In this document: piece after piece, positions 1 to 8,584 of the stretch
Numbering within the stretch: the first letter of the stretch is position 1
How the letters are laid out: each line of letters begins with the position of its first letter
DNA from: an uncultured Candidatus Melainabacteria bacterium
GTDB taxonomy: Bacteria; Cyanobacteriota; Vampirovibrionia; Gastranaerophilales; Gastranaerophilaceae
DNA: 64,000 bases
Assembly: GCA_947090755.1 (NCBI GenBank)
Contig: CAMUPF010000009.1
Span: forward strand, 1 to 64,000
Reading direction: 5' to 3'
The notes under the pieces: generated by a model
The model's database searches: none
What the model was told of the DNA's origin: nothing
Seen by the model: the letters and a program-made list of their open reading frames with translations, nothing else
Position numbers and translations under genes: made by a program

Positions 1-85
1 CGCAAGCTCGGAACCCGTATATAGAACCGGCTCAGCCGGCCCCCCCCCCCCCTGCGCAAATTGATACATTCTTACGTTTTTTCAT
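1..85 (-). CDS. Truncated pilin-like gene: 5' leader only
   Basis: Only the 5' end of this minus-strand gene lies in the window. It starts with ATG at 85-83, preceded by AAAGGCAGG. The first codons (MKKRKNVSICA) resemble the leader of the pilin gene at 21639-22677 (MNQKNVLICA), and a 13-G run follows. After the run comes the palindrome CCGGCTGAGCCGG, also found just after the G run of the pilin locus at 24838-26086. In the sequenced state the ATG frame reaches TGA soon after the tract; a 12-G tract would keep it open to the window edge. The pilin body is outside the window, so identity rests on leader and promoter homology. Confidence 0.6.
40..52 (-). repeat. Homopolymeric G tract, 13 nt (minus strand)
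   Basis: Thirteen C on the plus strand, read as G in the leader of the truncated pilin gene. It lies between the ATG and the expected prepilin cleavage site, like the other five tracts in the window. Confidence 0.9.
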
Positions 86-109
86 TTTTTAACCTGCCTT
101 TCTAAAATT

Positions 110-138
110 ATTATGTATCATGTTTCAAAATTCGTCAA
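110..138 (-). promoter_or_regulatory. Pilin-family promoter, TTGACG-17-CATAAT
   Basis: The minus strand reads TTGACG, 17 nt, then CATAAT, 24 nt before the ATG at 85. The same geometry and -10 box precede the pilin genes at 16.8, 21.6 and 24.8 kb. It begins just after the stop codon of the wecA-like gene. Confidence 0.7.
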
Positions 139-141
139 GCC

Positions 142-1173
142 TTATTTACGCGGGTTAAAATAATACTTTAACAAATTCATCACAACCATTATCGACACGA
201 TAATCACAATCGCAATGATAAAATATTTTATAGTCTGATTGCCCAGAATCAGTGCTGCTACAGAACTAAACACTATCGCAACTGACGCAAGAATCCCAAC
301 AGTTGATTTTTGTGAAAATCCTGCGTGGATAAGTTTATGGTGAATATGTTCGGAATCCGCAACAAACGGTGATTTTCCCTTTGCGATACGTCGAAGGCTG
401 GAGAAAGTAATATCCAGAATCGGCACAGCCAGAACCAGCGGCGCGATTACAAAAATTGTCAAAGTCGCAGTCTTCATAATTCCGACAATAGAAATCGCAG
501 CGAGCAAAAAGCCTGAAAACAGTGCACCGGAATCCCCCATAAAGATTTTGGCAGGGTTATAGTTGTACGTCAAAAACGCAAGCATGGAACCCGCAAGAAT
601 AAAGCCGACAAGTGCTATAATCGGGTTTGCCGGCGGCACGGTAATCGCAATAACAGAAAGCGTAATCGCCGCAAGGGTCGTAATTGTTCCGGCCAAACCA
701 TCCACACCGTCAATAAAGTTCAGGGCGTTACTTACTCCCACAATCCACAAAATCGTTACCGGATAAGAAAAGACACCGATTTCACCGATAAACGGCAAAG
801 TGTGAATACTTATACCCAATAAATACGCCACCGTTGCAATCGCGATTTGCAGAAACAACTTTGTCTTAGCGTCAAGGTTATAAATATCATCCACAAGCCC
901 GAGCAAAAACATCAGGGAACTTCCGAGCAAAACCCCTGAAAGCAAACTTCCGTACGGGTAGTAACTTAGTAAAATCAAACTCAAAAACGTAAGCATTACG
1001 CTTGAGAAAATAGCGACACCACCTATTCGCGATATTGGTTTTGTGTGGATTTTGCGCTCATTCGGAACATCTACAAGCCCCTCTTTGCGCGAAAAATCTA
1101 TAACCATCGGAACAAGAAACATCCCGAAAATATATGCTATCACTGAACCTAATATGTGTGCGCTCATTTTCAT
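142..1173 (-). CDS. Undecaprenyl-phosphate GlcNAc-1-phosphate transferase (WecA/TagO family)
   Basis: A 343-aa polytopic membrane protein of the MraY/WecA family. These enzymes transfer a sugar-1-phosphate from a UDP-sugar to undecaprenyl phosphate at the inner membrane, starting O-antigen, teichoic acid-like or other cell-surface glycans. Visible family motifs are the Mg-binding DD at 95-96 (LVDDIYNLDAKTK), N-x2-N-x2-D-G-x-D-G at 149-159 (NALNFIDGVDG), GDSGA at 213-217 and the HIHHK loop at 276-280, which is typical of the WecA/TagO branch rather than MraY. It lies 18 bp downstream of glyA on the same strand, so it is probably co-transcribed. Start ATG at 1173; an ATG two codons later is possible. 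The exact sugar cannot be read from sequence. Confidence 0.9.
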   Translation of the reverse strand: MKMSAHILGSVIAYIFGMFLVPMVIDFSRKEGLVDVPNERKIHTKPISRIGGVAIFSSVMLTFLSLILLSYYPYGSLLSGVLLGSSLMFLLGLVDDIYNLDAKTKLFLQIAIATVAYLLGISIHTLPFIGEIGVFSYPVTILWIVGVSNALNFIDGVDGLAGTITTLAAITLSVIAITVPPANPIIALVGFILAGSMLAFLTYNYNPAKIFMGDSGALFSGFLLAAISIVGIMKTATLTIFVIAPLVLAVPILDITFSSLRRIAKGKSPFVADSEHIHHKLIHAGFSQKSTVGILASVAIVFSSVAALILGNQTIKYFIIAIVIIVSIMVVMNLLKYYFNPRK

Positions 1174-1191
1174 AATAAATTAACCTATCAT

Positions 1192-2433
1192 TTAGCCTTC
1201 ATATAACGGATATTTTTTACATAATGCAAGAGATTTTTTTCTAATTTTTGCAAGTTCTGTATCATTGTCAGAATTTTTGATTGCGCCGGCAATGATTTCA
1301 GCCACCACGCGCAAATCTTCTTCTTTAAACCCGCGTGTAGTCACAGCAGGGGTTCCAAGACGAATTCCGCTTGTAACGAAAGGACTTTGCGGATCGTTCG
1401 GGACTGTATTTTTATTCGCGGTGATTCCGACACGCTCCAGAACATTTGCCATATCTTTACCGGTTTTGCCGGTTTTGCGCAAATCTAAAGTCATAAGGTG
1501 GTTTTCTGTCATTCCGCCGACAATATCCATTCCGTTATCAAGAAGTCCTTGCGCCAAGGCTTTCGCGTTTTTGACGATTTGTTCTGCGTAAGCTTTAAAC
1601 TCGGGTTTACCGGCTTCTTTAAGCGCAACTGCTTTTGCCGCAACAATGTGCTCTAACGGGCCGCCCTGAATTCCGGGGAAAACAGCTTTGTCGATGCCCG
1701 CAGCGTGCTCTTCTTTGCACATAATAATACCGCCGCGAGGGCCACGGAGGGATTTGTGCGTAGTTGTGGTTACGAAATCCGCATAAGGCGCCGGTGACGG
1801 ATGAACACCCGCAACAACCAACCCCGCAATATGCGCAATGTCTGCAAGCAAAAGCGCGCCGACTTCATCAGCGATTTCTCTAAACTTTTTAAAATCAATA
1901 ATTTTTGAATAGTTACTTGCGCCGCAAATGATTAATTTTGGCTTATGTTCAAGCGCCATTTGACGAACATTTTCGTAATCAATGTTGCCGTTTTCGTCAA
2001 CGCCGTAACTTTTCACATTAAAATACAGGCCGGAAAAGTTAACAGGTGAGCCGTGTGAAAGGTGTCCGCCGTTGGATAAATCCATACCCAAAACCGTATC
2101 GCCGATTTTAAGCGCGTAAACAAAAACAGCCATATTAGCCTGCGCGCCTGAATGCGGCTGAACATTGGCATGATCCATGTGAAAAAGTTCACACGCGCGT
2201 TTTTGCGCCAATTCTTCAATAACATCCACGTGTTCGCAGCCGTTGTAAAAACGTTTGTGCGGCTTGCCCTCAGCGTATTTGTTGGTGAGAACGCTTCCTG
2301 CGGCTTCCATCACGGCAAGAGATGTAATATTTTCACTCGCGATTAACTCAATCGTTTCCTGTTGTCTTTTAAGTTCTAATTCAATCTGTTCAGCGACCTG
2401 CGGGTCGACTTTTTTAATATGCTCAATATTCAT
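1192..2433 (-). CDS. glyA: Serine hydroxymethyltransferase
   Basis: A 413-aa PLP enzyme that interconverts serine and glycine while charging tetrahydrofolate with one carbon. The family length is about 415 residues. The PLP-binding lysine is K227 in [14 protein letters not shown], and the N-terminal block [11 protein letters not shown] and the [11 protein letters not shown] strand that holds the cofactor Asp are intact. It has a GAGAGG ribosome site and a promoter with a consensus -10 upstream, and it probably heads a two-gene transcript with the wecA/tagO-like gene. Confidence 0.97.
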   Translation of the reverse strand: MNIEHIKKVDPQVAEQIELELKRQQETIELIASENITSLAVMEAAGSVLTNKYAEGKPHKRFYNGCEHVDVIEELAQKRACELFHMDHANVQPHSGAQANMAVFVYALKIGDTVLGMDLSNGGHLSHGSPVNFSGLYFNVKSYGVDENGNIDYENVRQMALEHKPKLIICGASNYSKIIDFKKFREIADEVGALLLADIAHIAGLVVAGVHPSPAPYADFVTTTTHKSLRGPRGGIIMCKEEHAAGIDKAVFPGIQGGPLEHIVAAKAVALKEAGKPEFKAYAEQIVKNAKALAQGLLDNGMDIVGGMTENHLMTLDLRKTGKTGKDMANVLERVGITANKNTVPNDPQSPFVTSGIRLGTPAVTTRGFKEEDLRVVAEIIAGAIKNSDNDTELAKIRKKSLALCKKYPLYEG

Positions 2434-2459
2434 AATACACCTCTCCCTATTTCATTCAA

Positions 2460-2488
2460 ATTATAGGTTAAAGTTGAATATAAAGCAA
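2460..2488 (-). promoter_or_regulatory. glyA promoter, TTGCTT-17-TATAAT
   Basis: The minus strand carries TTGCTT, 17 nt, then a consensus TATAAT, 26 nt before the glyA ATG. Confidence 0.55.
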
Positions 2489-2538
2489 GAAAATTAATAA
2501 AAGTCTATTTGTTCTCTTTTAGAGTGAAAAAACAGGTA

Positions 2539-4005
2539 CTAAATCTCGCCCTGAAATGCCAGTTCTTTCTCTATTTTTTCTTTAACTTTAAATTCTTTGT
2601 CCTCTCTTAAGATTCTTGTCGCAACCATAATTGCCGGTGTTAGGACTCCGAGCGCGAATATACAAGAACCCATGTTCTTCCATACTGACGCCCGTTTTAA
2701 TTTCTTTACGCCGCCAAGGAATTTTTCCAGACTTTCGCCGGATTGCTCGTACTGACCGTGAAGTTTTTCAAGCTTCTTTGCAATCCCCTTGAACTCATCA
2801 ATATCAATATACGCTCTTGTGTCCACAACATCTGCGTTATCAAGTTTACCCATCACGCCGATTCTTCTTGCAAGTTTTACAAACATGTTTTCGTTTGAAC
2901 CCTTTGTTTTTACAACGTCAGATTTTTTTGCCATTTTTACGATAAAATTGTCAGAGTTTTTGTTGATAAACTCATAAACTTCAACATCGGTTTTGCAGTT
3001 GGCAAAAGCGTCAATGCTTCTTTTCAACGAATTGTCGTGGAACGCTTTTTTCAACTCATCACATTCAATAACCCGCGCGTCAAGGTCGATTGACTTTTTG
3101 TGTTTAGATTCTGAGGCTTTTTCGAGATGTTCCTGAATCTTCTGGCCTGCAAAGTACATAAATATCCAGAAACTTCCTTCTTTAATACCATAGCCGAGGA
3201 AATCCTGCATATTTCTTGATGTAGCAAGTCTTTCTCCGGAAATAGCACCGTCAAGAATCATCAAGTTTTTAACAGGGCTGAACATGAAGTCTGATAACCC
3301 TTTAAATGACAGTTGCGGTGATTGTCTATTGTCGCAGGTGTGAGAGAGGCCTTTAAATGCGAGTGGCGATGATTGTCTATCGTCGCAGGTGTGAGAAAGG
3401 CCTTTAAATGCGAGTTGCTCTCTGTCTTGCTCATTTTTCACGGAAACGCCCTTAAACGCCTCAGGTTTAGGCGCTTGCGGTTTGAAGGTAGTATTCGCTT
3501 TCTTTTCTTGTTGTTCTGCAATAATCTTTTTCTTAATACTTTCCTCGGTAAATTTATGTCTGTAATGCGTTAAAGCGCCATAAGTTCCGATAGTCATAAG
3601 CGTTGAGGCAACAAATTTGGCAAACGTCAAACCTTTAAAGGTTTTTGAATTTTTGCCAACTTTATCAAACGCGGCTTTAACAGAATCGTTATACGCGAAT
3701 TCTTTTGCTTTTTCAAAAATATCCTTATTTTTTAATACTCTTACGTCAATTTTCGGGTCATAGCCCATTGTTTTAAACATTGCGTAATCGAGTAACTTTT
3801 TGTAACCCGGAATACCGAAAAGCCATAGGGCCTGTGTTCCGAATTCATCAATAAATCTGTCCTGTCCTTCTTCTTCTTTACCTACAATATAAGAGCCAGC
3901 GGTCAAACCAACGCTGTTAGCGACATCTTTCATGGCGAGCGGTACGAGAGAGTTGTTATTTCCTAGTATAGAGTAAACTTTACTTGCTGTAATTACGGGT
4001 ATCAT
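2539..4005 (-). CDS. Lineage-specific protein with FKG repeats and membrane segments
   Basis: A 488-aa protein of no family I recognise. It has a hydrophobic stretch near residues 135-148, a proline/lysine linker, then repeats of LAFKGLSHTCDDRQS-type sequence around residues 195-240. A further hydrophobic segment (SFWIFMYFAG) and a near-C-terminal helix (GSCIFALGVLTPAIMVA) suggest membrane association. The extreme C-terminus is ELAFQGEI, another copy of the short aromatic-x-Gly motif found in other unknown proteins here. No signal peptide is evident. AAGGAC lies just before the ATG, and the ~170-nt region upstream can fold strongly. Confidence 0.75.
   Translation of the reverse strand: MIPVITASKVYSILGNNNSLVPLAMKDVANSVGLTAGSYIVGKEEEGQDRFIDEFGTQALWLFGIPGYKKLLDYAMFKTMGYDPKIDVRVLKNKDIFEKAKEFAYNDSVKAAFDKVGKNSKTFKGLTFAKFVASTLMTIGTYGALTHYRHKFTEESIKKKIIAEQQEKKANTTFKPQAPKPEAFKGVSVKNEQDREQLAFKGLSHTCDDRQSSPLAFKGLSHTCDNRQSPQLSFKGLSDFMFSPVKNLMILDGAISGERLATSRNMQDFLGYGIKEGSFWIFMYFAGQKIQEHLEKASESKHKKSIDLDARVIECDELKKAFHDNSLKRSIDAFANCKTDVEVYEFINKNSDNFIVKMAKKSDVVKTKGSNENMFVKLARRIGVMGKLDNADVVDTRAYIDIDEFKGIAKKLEKLHGQYEQSGESLEKFLGGVKKLKRASVWKNMGSCIFALGVLTPAIMVATRILREDKEFKVKEKIEKELAFQGEI
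3299..3416 (-). repeat. Tandem 51-bp repeat inside the FKG-repeat gene
   Basis: Two full 51-bp units (3299-3349 and 3350-3400) and a partial third from 3401 encode the 17-aa unit LSHTCDDRQSSPLAFKG. The units differ at several positions, stay in frame and each carry one FKG motif. Confidence 0.9.
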
Positions 4006-4349
4006 TTCTTGTCCTTACACAGCCGACAATTGGCTGCAATTCAATCAGAGTACTACAAGCCCCAGATTAAGTTCATCAATCTCACGCGAGGGGCGTTTGC
4101 TTTAGTGAAATTGACTTCGGTGATTGAATTGTGTCGTCGTTCTTTATATTGCATTACTTACCTTCTTTCTTTTTAAGTGCCGTAAAATTTAAAATTGCTA
4201 AAATTTCGGCCATTATTAACGTTTTTTAACATAAAAAAACATTGTAAAGTTATATTGTTACAATTTATTACAAAAAGACAATTTTTACAACGCAAATTTC
4301 TTTATATATGTAACACGGGAAATATTAATTTTAATTTGGGATATTGGAA
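4006..4349. promoter_or_regulatory. Divergent intergenic region with folded 5' leader
   Basis: This 344-bp non-coding region separates two divergent unknown genes. Toward the minus-strand gene it can form an outer 10-bp stem (4038-4047 with 4121-4130) enclosing two stacked stems (4059-4063 with 4090-4094; 4064-4068 with 4078-4082), plus a small CAGCC/GGCTG hairpin near the ATG. Toward the plus-strand gene, TTTACA (4284-4289), 17 nt and TATGTA (4307-4312) is a plausible promoter. I do not recognise a known riboswitch class. Confidence 0.45.
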
Positions 4350-6077
4350 ATGGGATACGAAAAAGTTGATTTAAAACGTACAGTTATACAAAACAACAAC
4401 CAGCTTAACGGTTTGAATGCAGACGGTTCAAAGCCGGAAGTTGGGCTTATGGACAGCACCCTTGAAAAAGGAGTATTTGCCGCAGGTTGTGCAATGCCGG
4501 TCTGGCAGCATAAAGCAAAAGTCGGTCAAGCTTGGGCTAACCGTTCATGGCAAAATGTTGGTAATGCTTATGCTCAAGGTTGGCAAAATAGTATGACGAC
4601 ACTTCGCAGCCCGATGAATTATTATGACCTTGAGTTTCTCAACAGCAAAACCACAAAAATCGAAAGTATTTTAAATAAAAACACACCTAAAATGCCTAAA
4701 GCAGCAAAATTCGACGGGGCAACACAAGAGTTATTCAAAAAACTCTGCGAAGCTAAAAACCCTGAAGAGTTTAAAAAACTAATAGGTAAAAAAGGTTCTG
4801 ACACATATAAACAATTCCAAAAATTGGTAAAACATTTACCATCTCAAGAAGCGGCTAAATTAAAAAATATTGCAAAATATAATGAATTATACGGCGGACT
4901 TTTAAACGATTTCAAAGCCGCACAAACTCAGGCGCAAGCAGGCAGACTCGGCAAAGGCCGTATTGATGTGCTTCACAAAAATTTTGCACAGGCAAGACAG
5001 GCGGAAAGCCAATTCATTAAAGCAAGCAAGACTGCTGGTAGGGCAGCGAAAACCGGTGCCAAAGTATCAAAAGGCGTTAAAAATGCAATGGCTGCTTCTA
5101 AAACTTTACGCACTTTCAACAGAGGCGTAGGTAAAGCAGGCGGATATCTTTGCGCAGGCTTGAGTGCCGTTACAGCGGGCCTTGATATTTACAGTGCAGT
5201 TGCAGCTTCACCGGATGGCGAAGGCTTGAAAAACGGTTTAAAGCAAGCAGGAAAATCCGGAGTAAGATTAGGATGTGAACTCGGCGCAATGGCAGCAGGT
5301 CAATGGATTGGCGCAGCAGTAGGCCAAGCTTTAATCCCGATTCCGGGCGTAGGCGCAGCCATAGGTGGTTTTGTCGGCTCATTTATCGGTATGTGGGTCG
5401 GTTCAAAAGTAGCTGATAAAATTCCTTATACTCAAAAAACTGTGGCCGAAGAAATAATGGAAGAACAAACAGATTCACAAAACAAACAAATCTGTCAGGC
5501 TATTGAAGATGATGATATCCAAACAGTTAACGAATATACAGCCCAATTCAAAGAACAGGCCGTTGATGAACAGGGTAACGCTCTGGCAGACGCTGAGGGC
5601 AATCCGCTTGTTACATACAAAAAAGTTTACGACGACGAACAACAACAAAAAGAATTTGAACAACGTCTTGCAAGCTTAGATAACTATGTTGAAACAGAAG
5701 CTGTTAAAAAGCAAAAAGCAGCACAACTTAAACAGGAAGCGGCTGCCGCTGAACAACAACGACTTTATGCTCAACAACAAACACCATCCTACGGCTCAAC
5801 ACCTTCACTCGGTTATGGTTCAACAGCTTCAACAGGATACAGCTTCGGCTCAGCAACAAACTCTAACTTCTACGATTTCAGTTTCTTAGGAATCAAACCA
5901 CCGGCAGCGCAAACATCATCATATAACATCGCTTCCTGGCAAAACCCCGCATGGCAGCAAAGCCTCGGTCAAAGATTCGACAGTCAAAACATCTTCGCAT
6001 TTGATATGAACAACTATTCACCTATGATGCCTATGTTCAATCAAAATATGTACAACTCTGGTAAAAGTGCAGCCTAA
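4350..6077 (+). CDS. Lineage-specific protein with glycine-zipper segment
   Basis: A 575-aa protein without a recognised family. The N-terminal half is helical and lysine/alanine-rich. Residues ~255-355 hold a long Gly/Ala-rich region with alternating small residues (AAGQWIGAAVGQA, GVGAAIGGFVGSFIGMWVG), typical of glycine-zipper membrane insertion. After it come an acidic Gln-rich coiled segment (~395-460) and a Ser/Tyr/Gln/Asn-rich low-complexity tail. I chose ATG at 4350; a TTG two codons earlier is also open. No classical signal peptide is visible. Its stop lies 5 bp from the convergent recG stop, with no obvious terminator between them. A pore-forming or secreted role would be speculation. 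Confidence 0.75.
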   Translation: MGYEKVDLKRTVIQNNNQLNGLNADGSKPEVGLMDSTLEKGVFAAGCAMPVWQHKAKVGQAWANRSWQNVGNAYAQGWQNSMTTLRSPMNYYDLEFLNSKTTKIESILNKNTPKMPKAAKFDGATQELFKKLCEAKNPEEFKKLIGKKGSDTYKQFQKLVKHLPSQEAAKLKNIAKYNELYGGLLNDFKAAQTQAQAGRLGKGRIDVLHKNFAQARQAESQFIKASKTAGRAAKTGAKVSKGVKNAMAASKTLRTFNRGVGKAGGYLCAGLSAVTAGLDIYSAVAASPDGEGLKNGLKQAGKSGVRLGCELGAMAAGQWIGAAVGQALIPIPGVGAAIGGFVGSFIGMWVGSKVADKIPYTQKTVAEEIMEEQTDSQNKQICQAIEDDDIQTVNEYTAQFKEQAVDEQGNALADAEGNPLVTYKKVYDDEQQQKEFEQRLASLDNYVETEAVKKQKAAQLKQEAAAAEQQRLYAQQQTPSYGSTPSLGYGSTASTGYSFGSATNSNFYDFSFLGIKPPAAQTSSYNIASWQNPAWQQSLGQRFDSQNIFAFDMNNYSPMMPMFNQNMYNSGKSAA

Positions 6078-6082
6078 AAGGT

Positions 6083-8482
6083 TTAACTACTCAAAAAATC
6101 ATTGTAAATTCTAAAACTCGTTACATTTTTAAGTAACGGATAATTCTCGAACATTTGTGTGTTGACAAATGTCACAGCTTCATTCATCGCAATTTCTAAA
6201 ATCTTGGCATCTCTTACAATATCTGAAATAATCAAGTCAGGGATGCCACTTTGCCTTGTACCGAGAAACTCTCCGGGTCCTCTCAGTTCAAGGTCTTTTT
6301 CTGCGATTACAAAGCCGTCGTTTGTTTCGGTCATAATATTAAGCCGCGCGCGGGTTTCCTGACTGTTTGTGTTGGAATATAAAATACAGTAGGATTGAAG
6401 GTCACTCCGGCCGACGCGCCCGCGAAGCTGGTGTAATTGCGACAGGCCGAAACGTTCCGCATTTTCGATTAGAATTACCGTAGCGTTTGGAACATCAACG
6501 CCGACTTCCACAACCGTTGTACACACCAGAATGTCATATTTTTTCGCCTTGAAGTCCGCCATAACCTGTTCTTTTTCAGCGTTTTTGAGTTTACCGTGAA
6601 GCAGACCTATACGCAAATCAGGGAACACTTCTGCCTGTAAGCGCTCTGCCTCGATTGTTGCGGCTTTCGCGGATAAAGTTTCACTCTCTTCAATTAGAGG
6701 ATAAACGATGTAAGCCTGACGTCCGGCTTCAATTTCCTCGCGTATAAGTTTATAGGTAAGTTTGTGTGAGGACACGAAACTTGTTTTAATCGGCTTTCTG
6801 CCCTTCGGAAGTTCGTCGATAATTGTCAAATCCAAATCGCCGTGAACGGTGAGTGCCAGTGTTCTCGGGATAGGCGTTGCAGTCATTGTTAACACCTGCG
6901 GATTTTGCGATTTGCGTTTTAAAACATTACGCTGTTTCACGCCGAAACGGTGTTGTTCATCGACAACAATCGCGCCGAGATTCGCAAATTCCACATTTTC
7001 CTGAATAAGTGCGTGCGTTCCGACCGCAATATGGGTTTGACCGTTGCGCAAATCTGTTTCAAAAGCTGTGCGAACTTTTTTACCGTGGCTTCCAAGGAAA
7101 AGCCCCACATTGATTCCCATAGGCGTAAGCCACTGTACAAGGTTGTTATAATGCTGTTGTGCAAGGATTTCGGTCGGAGCCATAATCGCACCCTGATAAC
7201 CATTTTCAACTCCGGCAAGAAGCATAATCGTCGCAACAACAGTTTTACCGCTTCCGACATCCCCCTGTAAAAGCCGCGCCATAGGTTTTTCACTGTTTAA
7301 GTCGTTAAGGATTTCATTAACAGCTTTTTTCTGACCGTTTGTCAATTCAAAGGGTAAACCTTTTATAAATTGTTGAACCAGACCGTCAGTGCCGACTTTC
7401 AATGCAGGGCAGGTATTGTTTGCCAAATTTTCCTGACGCGCTTTTGCGAGCCGCAGTTGAATAAGGAAAAGTTCCTCAAACACAAGCGAAAACCGTGCCC
7501 GTTCCATCAACTCCATCGTTTCAGGGAAGTGAATCTGTTTTACAGAAATTTTTTTCGCCAAAATCCCGTGTTTTTCGCGGATATAATCGGGCAAAACATC
7601 CACGATATAATCATTATACATTTCTATTGCGTTAAAAATCGCACGGCGGAGTGTTTTAATATTCAACCCTTCGCAAACCGCATAAATCGGAACAATCCGC
7701 CCTAAGTTCAGGTTAGAATCCTTGCTTTCCAAAAATTCGCCTGTCATAATCGAATAAGACGGCTTGTCAATAGTCAACTGCCCCGAATAATTATTCCGTT
7801 TGACCACACCGGACACCATAATTCCCGCGTTTACAGGAAACTGCGACTTAATACGCTCCTGCATTACGCGTGTCGCTTTTGCCTGAAAAAACGACAATTC
7901 AAGGCTTCCGCTCTCATCCTGAATCTTAACCCGTACAACAGAAAGATTATTCTTAGTATTGAACGCCGAAACCGATTTCACATACCCGAAAACCGTTGTG
8001 CTTTCGCCCTCTTTGAGTTTTTTAATAAGTGTACGCGAAGAATAATCAATGTGTTTGCGCGGGAAATAGGTAATCAAATCCAATGCCGTATAAATCCCGA
8101 GTTTATTAAGATAATAAGCGATTTTCGGCCCGACGCCTTTAACATAAGTAACATCAACCTTATCAGGCGCTTCAAGTTTTCTCTCAACCGGTGCGCCGTC
8201 GTCAACAGGTGCCCTAAGCGCTTTTTCCTCGTCCAGCGTAAGTTTTATAACTTTCACCAATCGCTCAATCGCTTTTCGACGGTCGTTCACATCAAAACAG
8301 CGATACCCGTCAAAAGTTTCCATTATCACGCCCCAGCGCGGATTTTTGCCGGAGGTTTTATAAATTTTGCGTGCCTCAGCCTTGATAAACTGCGAAAAAG
8401 TCTGGCTTTGCCCGCGGATATCAATATAACGGTGCTTAACTTCGACTTCTATTGCTTTTTTGATTTTTTCTAAGTTTTCCAT
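6083..8482 (-). CDS. recG: ATP-dependent DNA helicase RecG
   Basis: RecG is a superfamily 2 helicase that remodels stalled forks and Holliday junctions. The 800-aa product carries an N-terminal extension of about 110 residues before the wedge domain, as in cyanobacterial RecG. The helix-hairpin-helix-like GVGPKIAYYLNKLGI precedes the OB-fold wedge. Helicase motifs are Walker A GDVGSGKT, DEQHRFG and TATPIPRT, then motif VI LHQLRGRVGRS. The frame stays open to 8530, but I place the start at ATG 8482, which follows AAAGGA; upstream of that the frame runs through a dispersed hairpin repeat. Confidence 0.95.
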   Translation of the reverse strand: MENLEKIKKAIEVEVKHRYIDIRGQSQTFSQFIKAEARKIYKTSGKNPRWGVIMETFDGYRCFDVNDRRKAIERLVKVIKLTLDEEKALRAPVDDGAPVERKLEAPDKVDVTYVKGVGPKIAYYLNKLGIYTALDLITYFPRKHIDYSSRTLIKKLKEGESTTVFGYVKSVSAFNTKNNLSVVRVKIQDESGSLELSFFQAKATRVMQERIKSQFPVNAGIMVSGVVKRNNYSGQLTIDKPSYSIMTGEFLESKDSNLNLGRIVPIYAVCEGLNIKTLRRAIFNAIEMYNDYIVDVLPDYIREKHGILAKKISVKQIHFPETMELMERARFSLVFEELFLIQLRLAKARQENLANNTCPALKVGTDGLVQQFIKGLPFELTNGQKKAVNEILNDLNSEKPMARLLQGDVGSGKTVVATIMLLAGVENGYQGAIMAPTEILAQQHYNNLVQWLTPMGINVGLFLGSHGKKVRTAFETDLRNGQTHIAVGTHALIQENVEFANLGAIVVDEQHRFGVKQRNVLKRKSQNPQVLTMTATPIPRTLALTVHGDLDLTIIDELPKGRKPIKTSFVSSHKLTYKLIREEIEAGRQAYIVYPLIEESETLSAKAATIEAERLQAEVFPDLRIGLLHGKLKNAEKEQVMADFKAKKYDILVCTTVVEVGVDVPNATVILIENAERFGLSQLHQLRGRVGRSDLQSYCILYSNTNSQETRARLNIMTETNDGFVIAEKDLELRGPGEFLGTRQSGIPDLIISDIVRDAKILEIAMNEAVTFVNTQMFENYPLLKNVTSFRIYNDFLSS

Positions 8483-8491
8483 TTTTTCCTT

Positions 8492-8578
8492 TGTCATCCC
8501 GAACTTGTTTCGGGATCTGTCAAACGACACCGGTAGAACTCAACGCTGGCCAGGTGCTGAAACGAGTTCAGCATGACA
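8492..8578. repeat. REPIN-like dispersed repeat, copy 1
   Basis: An 87-bp element bounded by TGTCAT and ATGACA. It holds two hairpins (TCCCGAA/TTCGGGA and TGCTGAA/TTCAGCA) around a core including CAACGCTGGCCAG. A second copy with the same ends, core and two-hairpin architecture lies at 46444-46531. It fills the gap between recG and the cyclase gene. Confidence 0.75.
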
Positions 8579-8584
8579 TAAGAG

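Noticed and set aside
8483-8530. Extended RecG N-terminus from 8530
   Set aside because: These codons run through the REPIN-like repeat; ATG 8482 has a good ribosome site.
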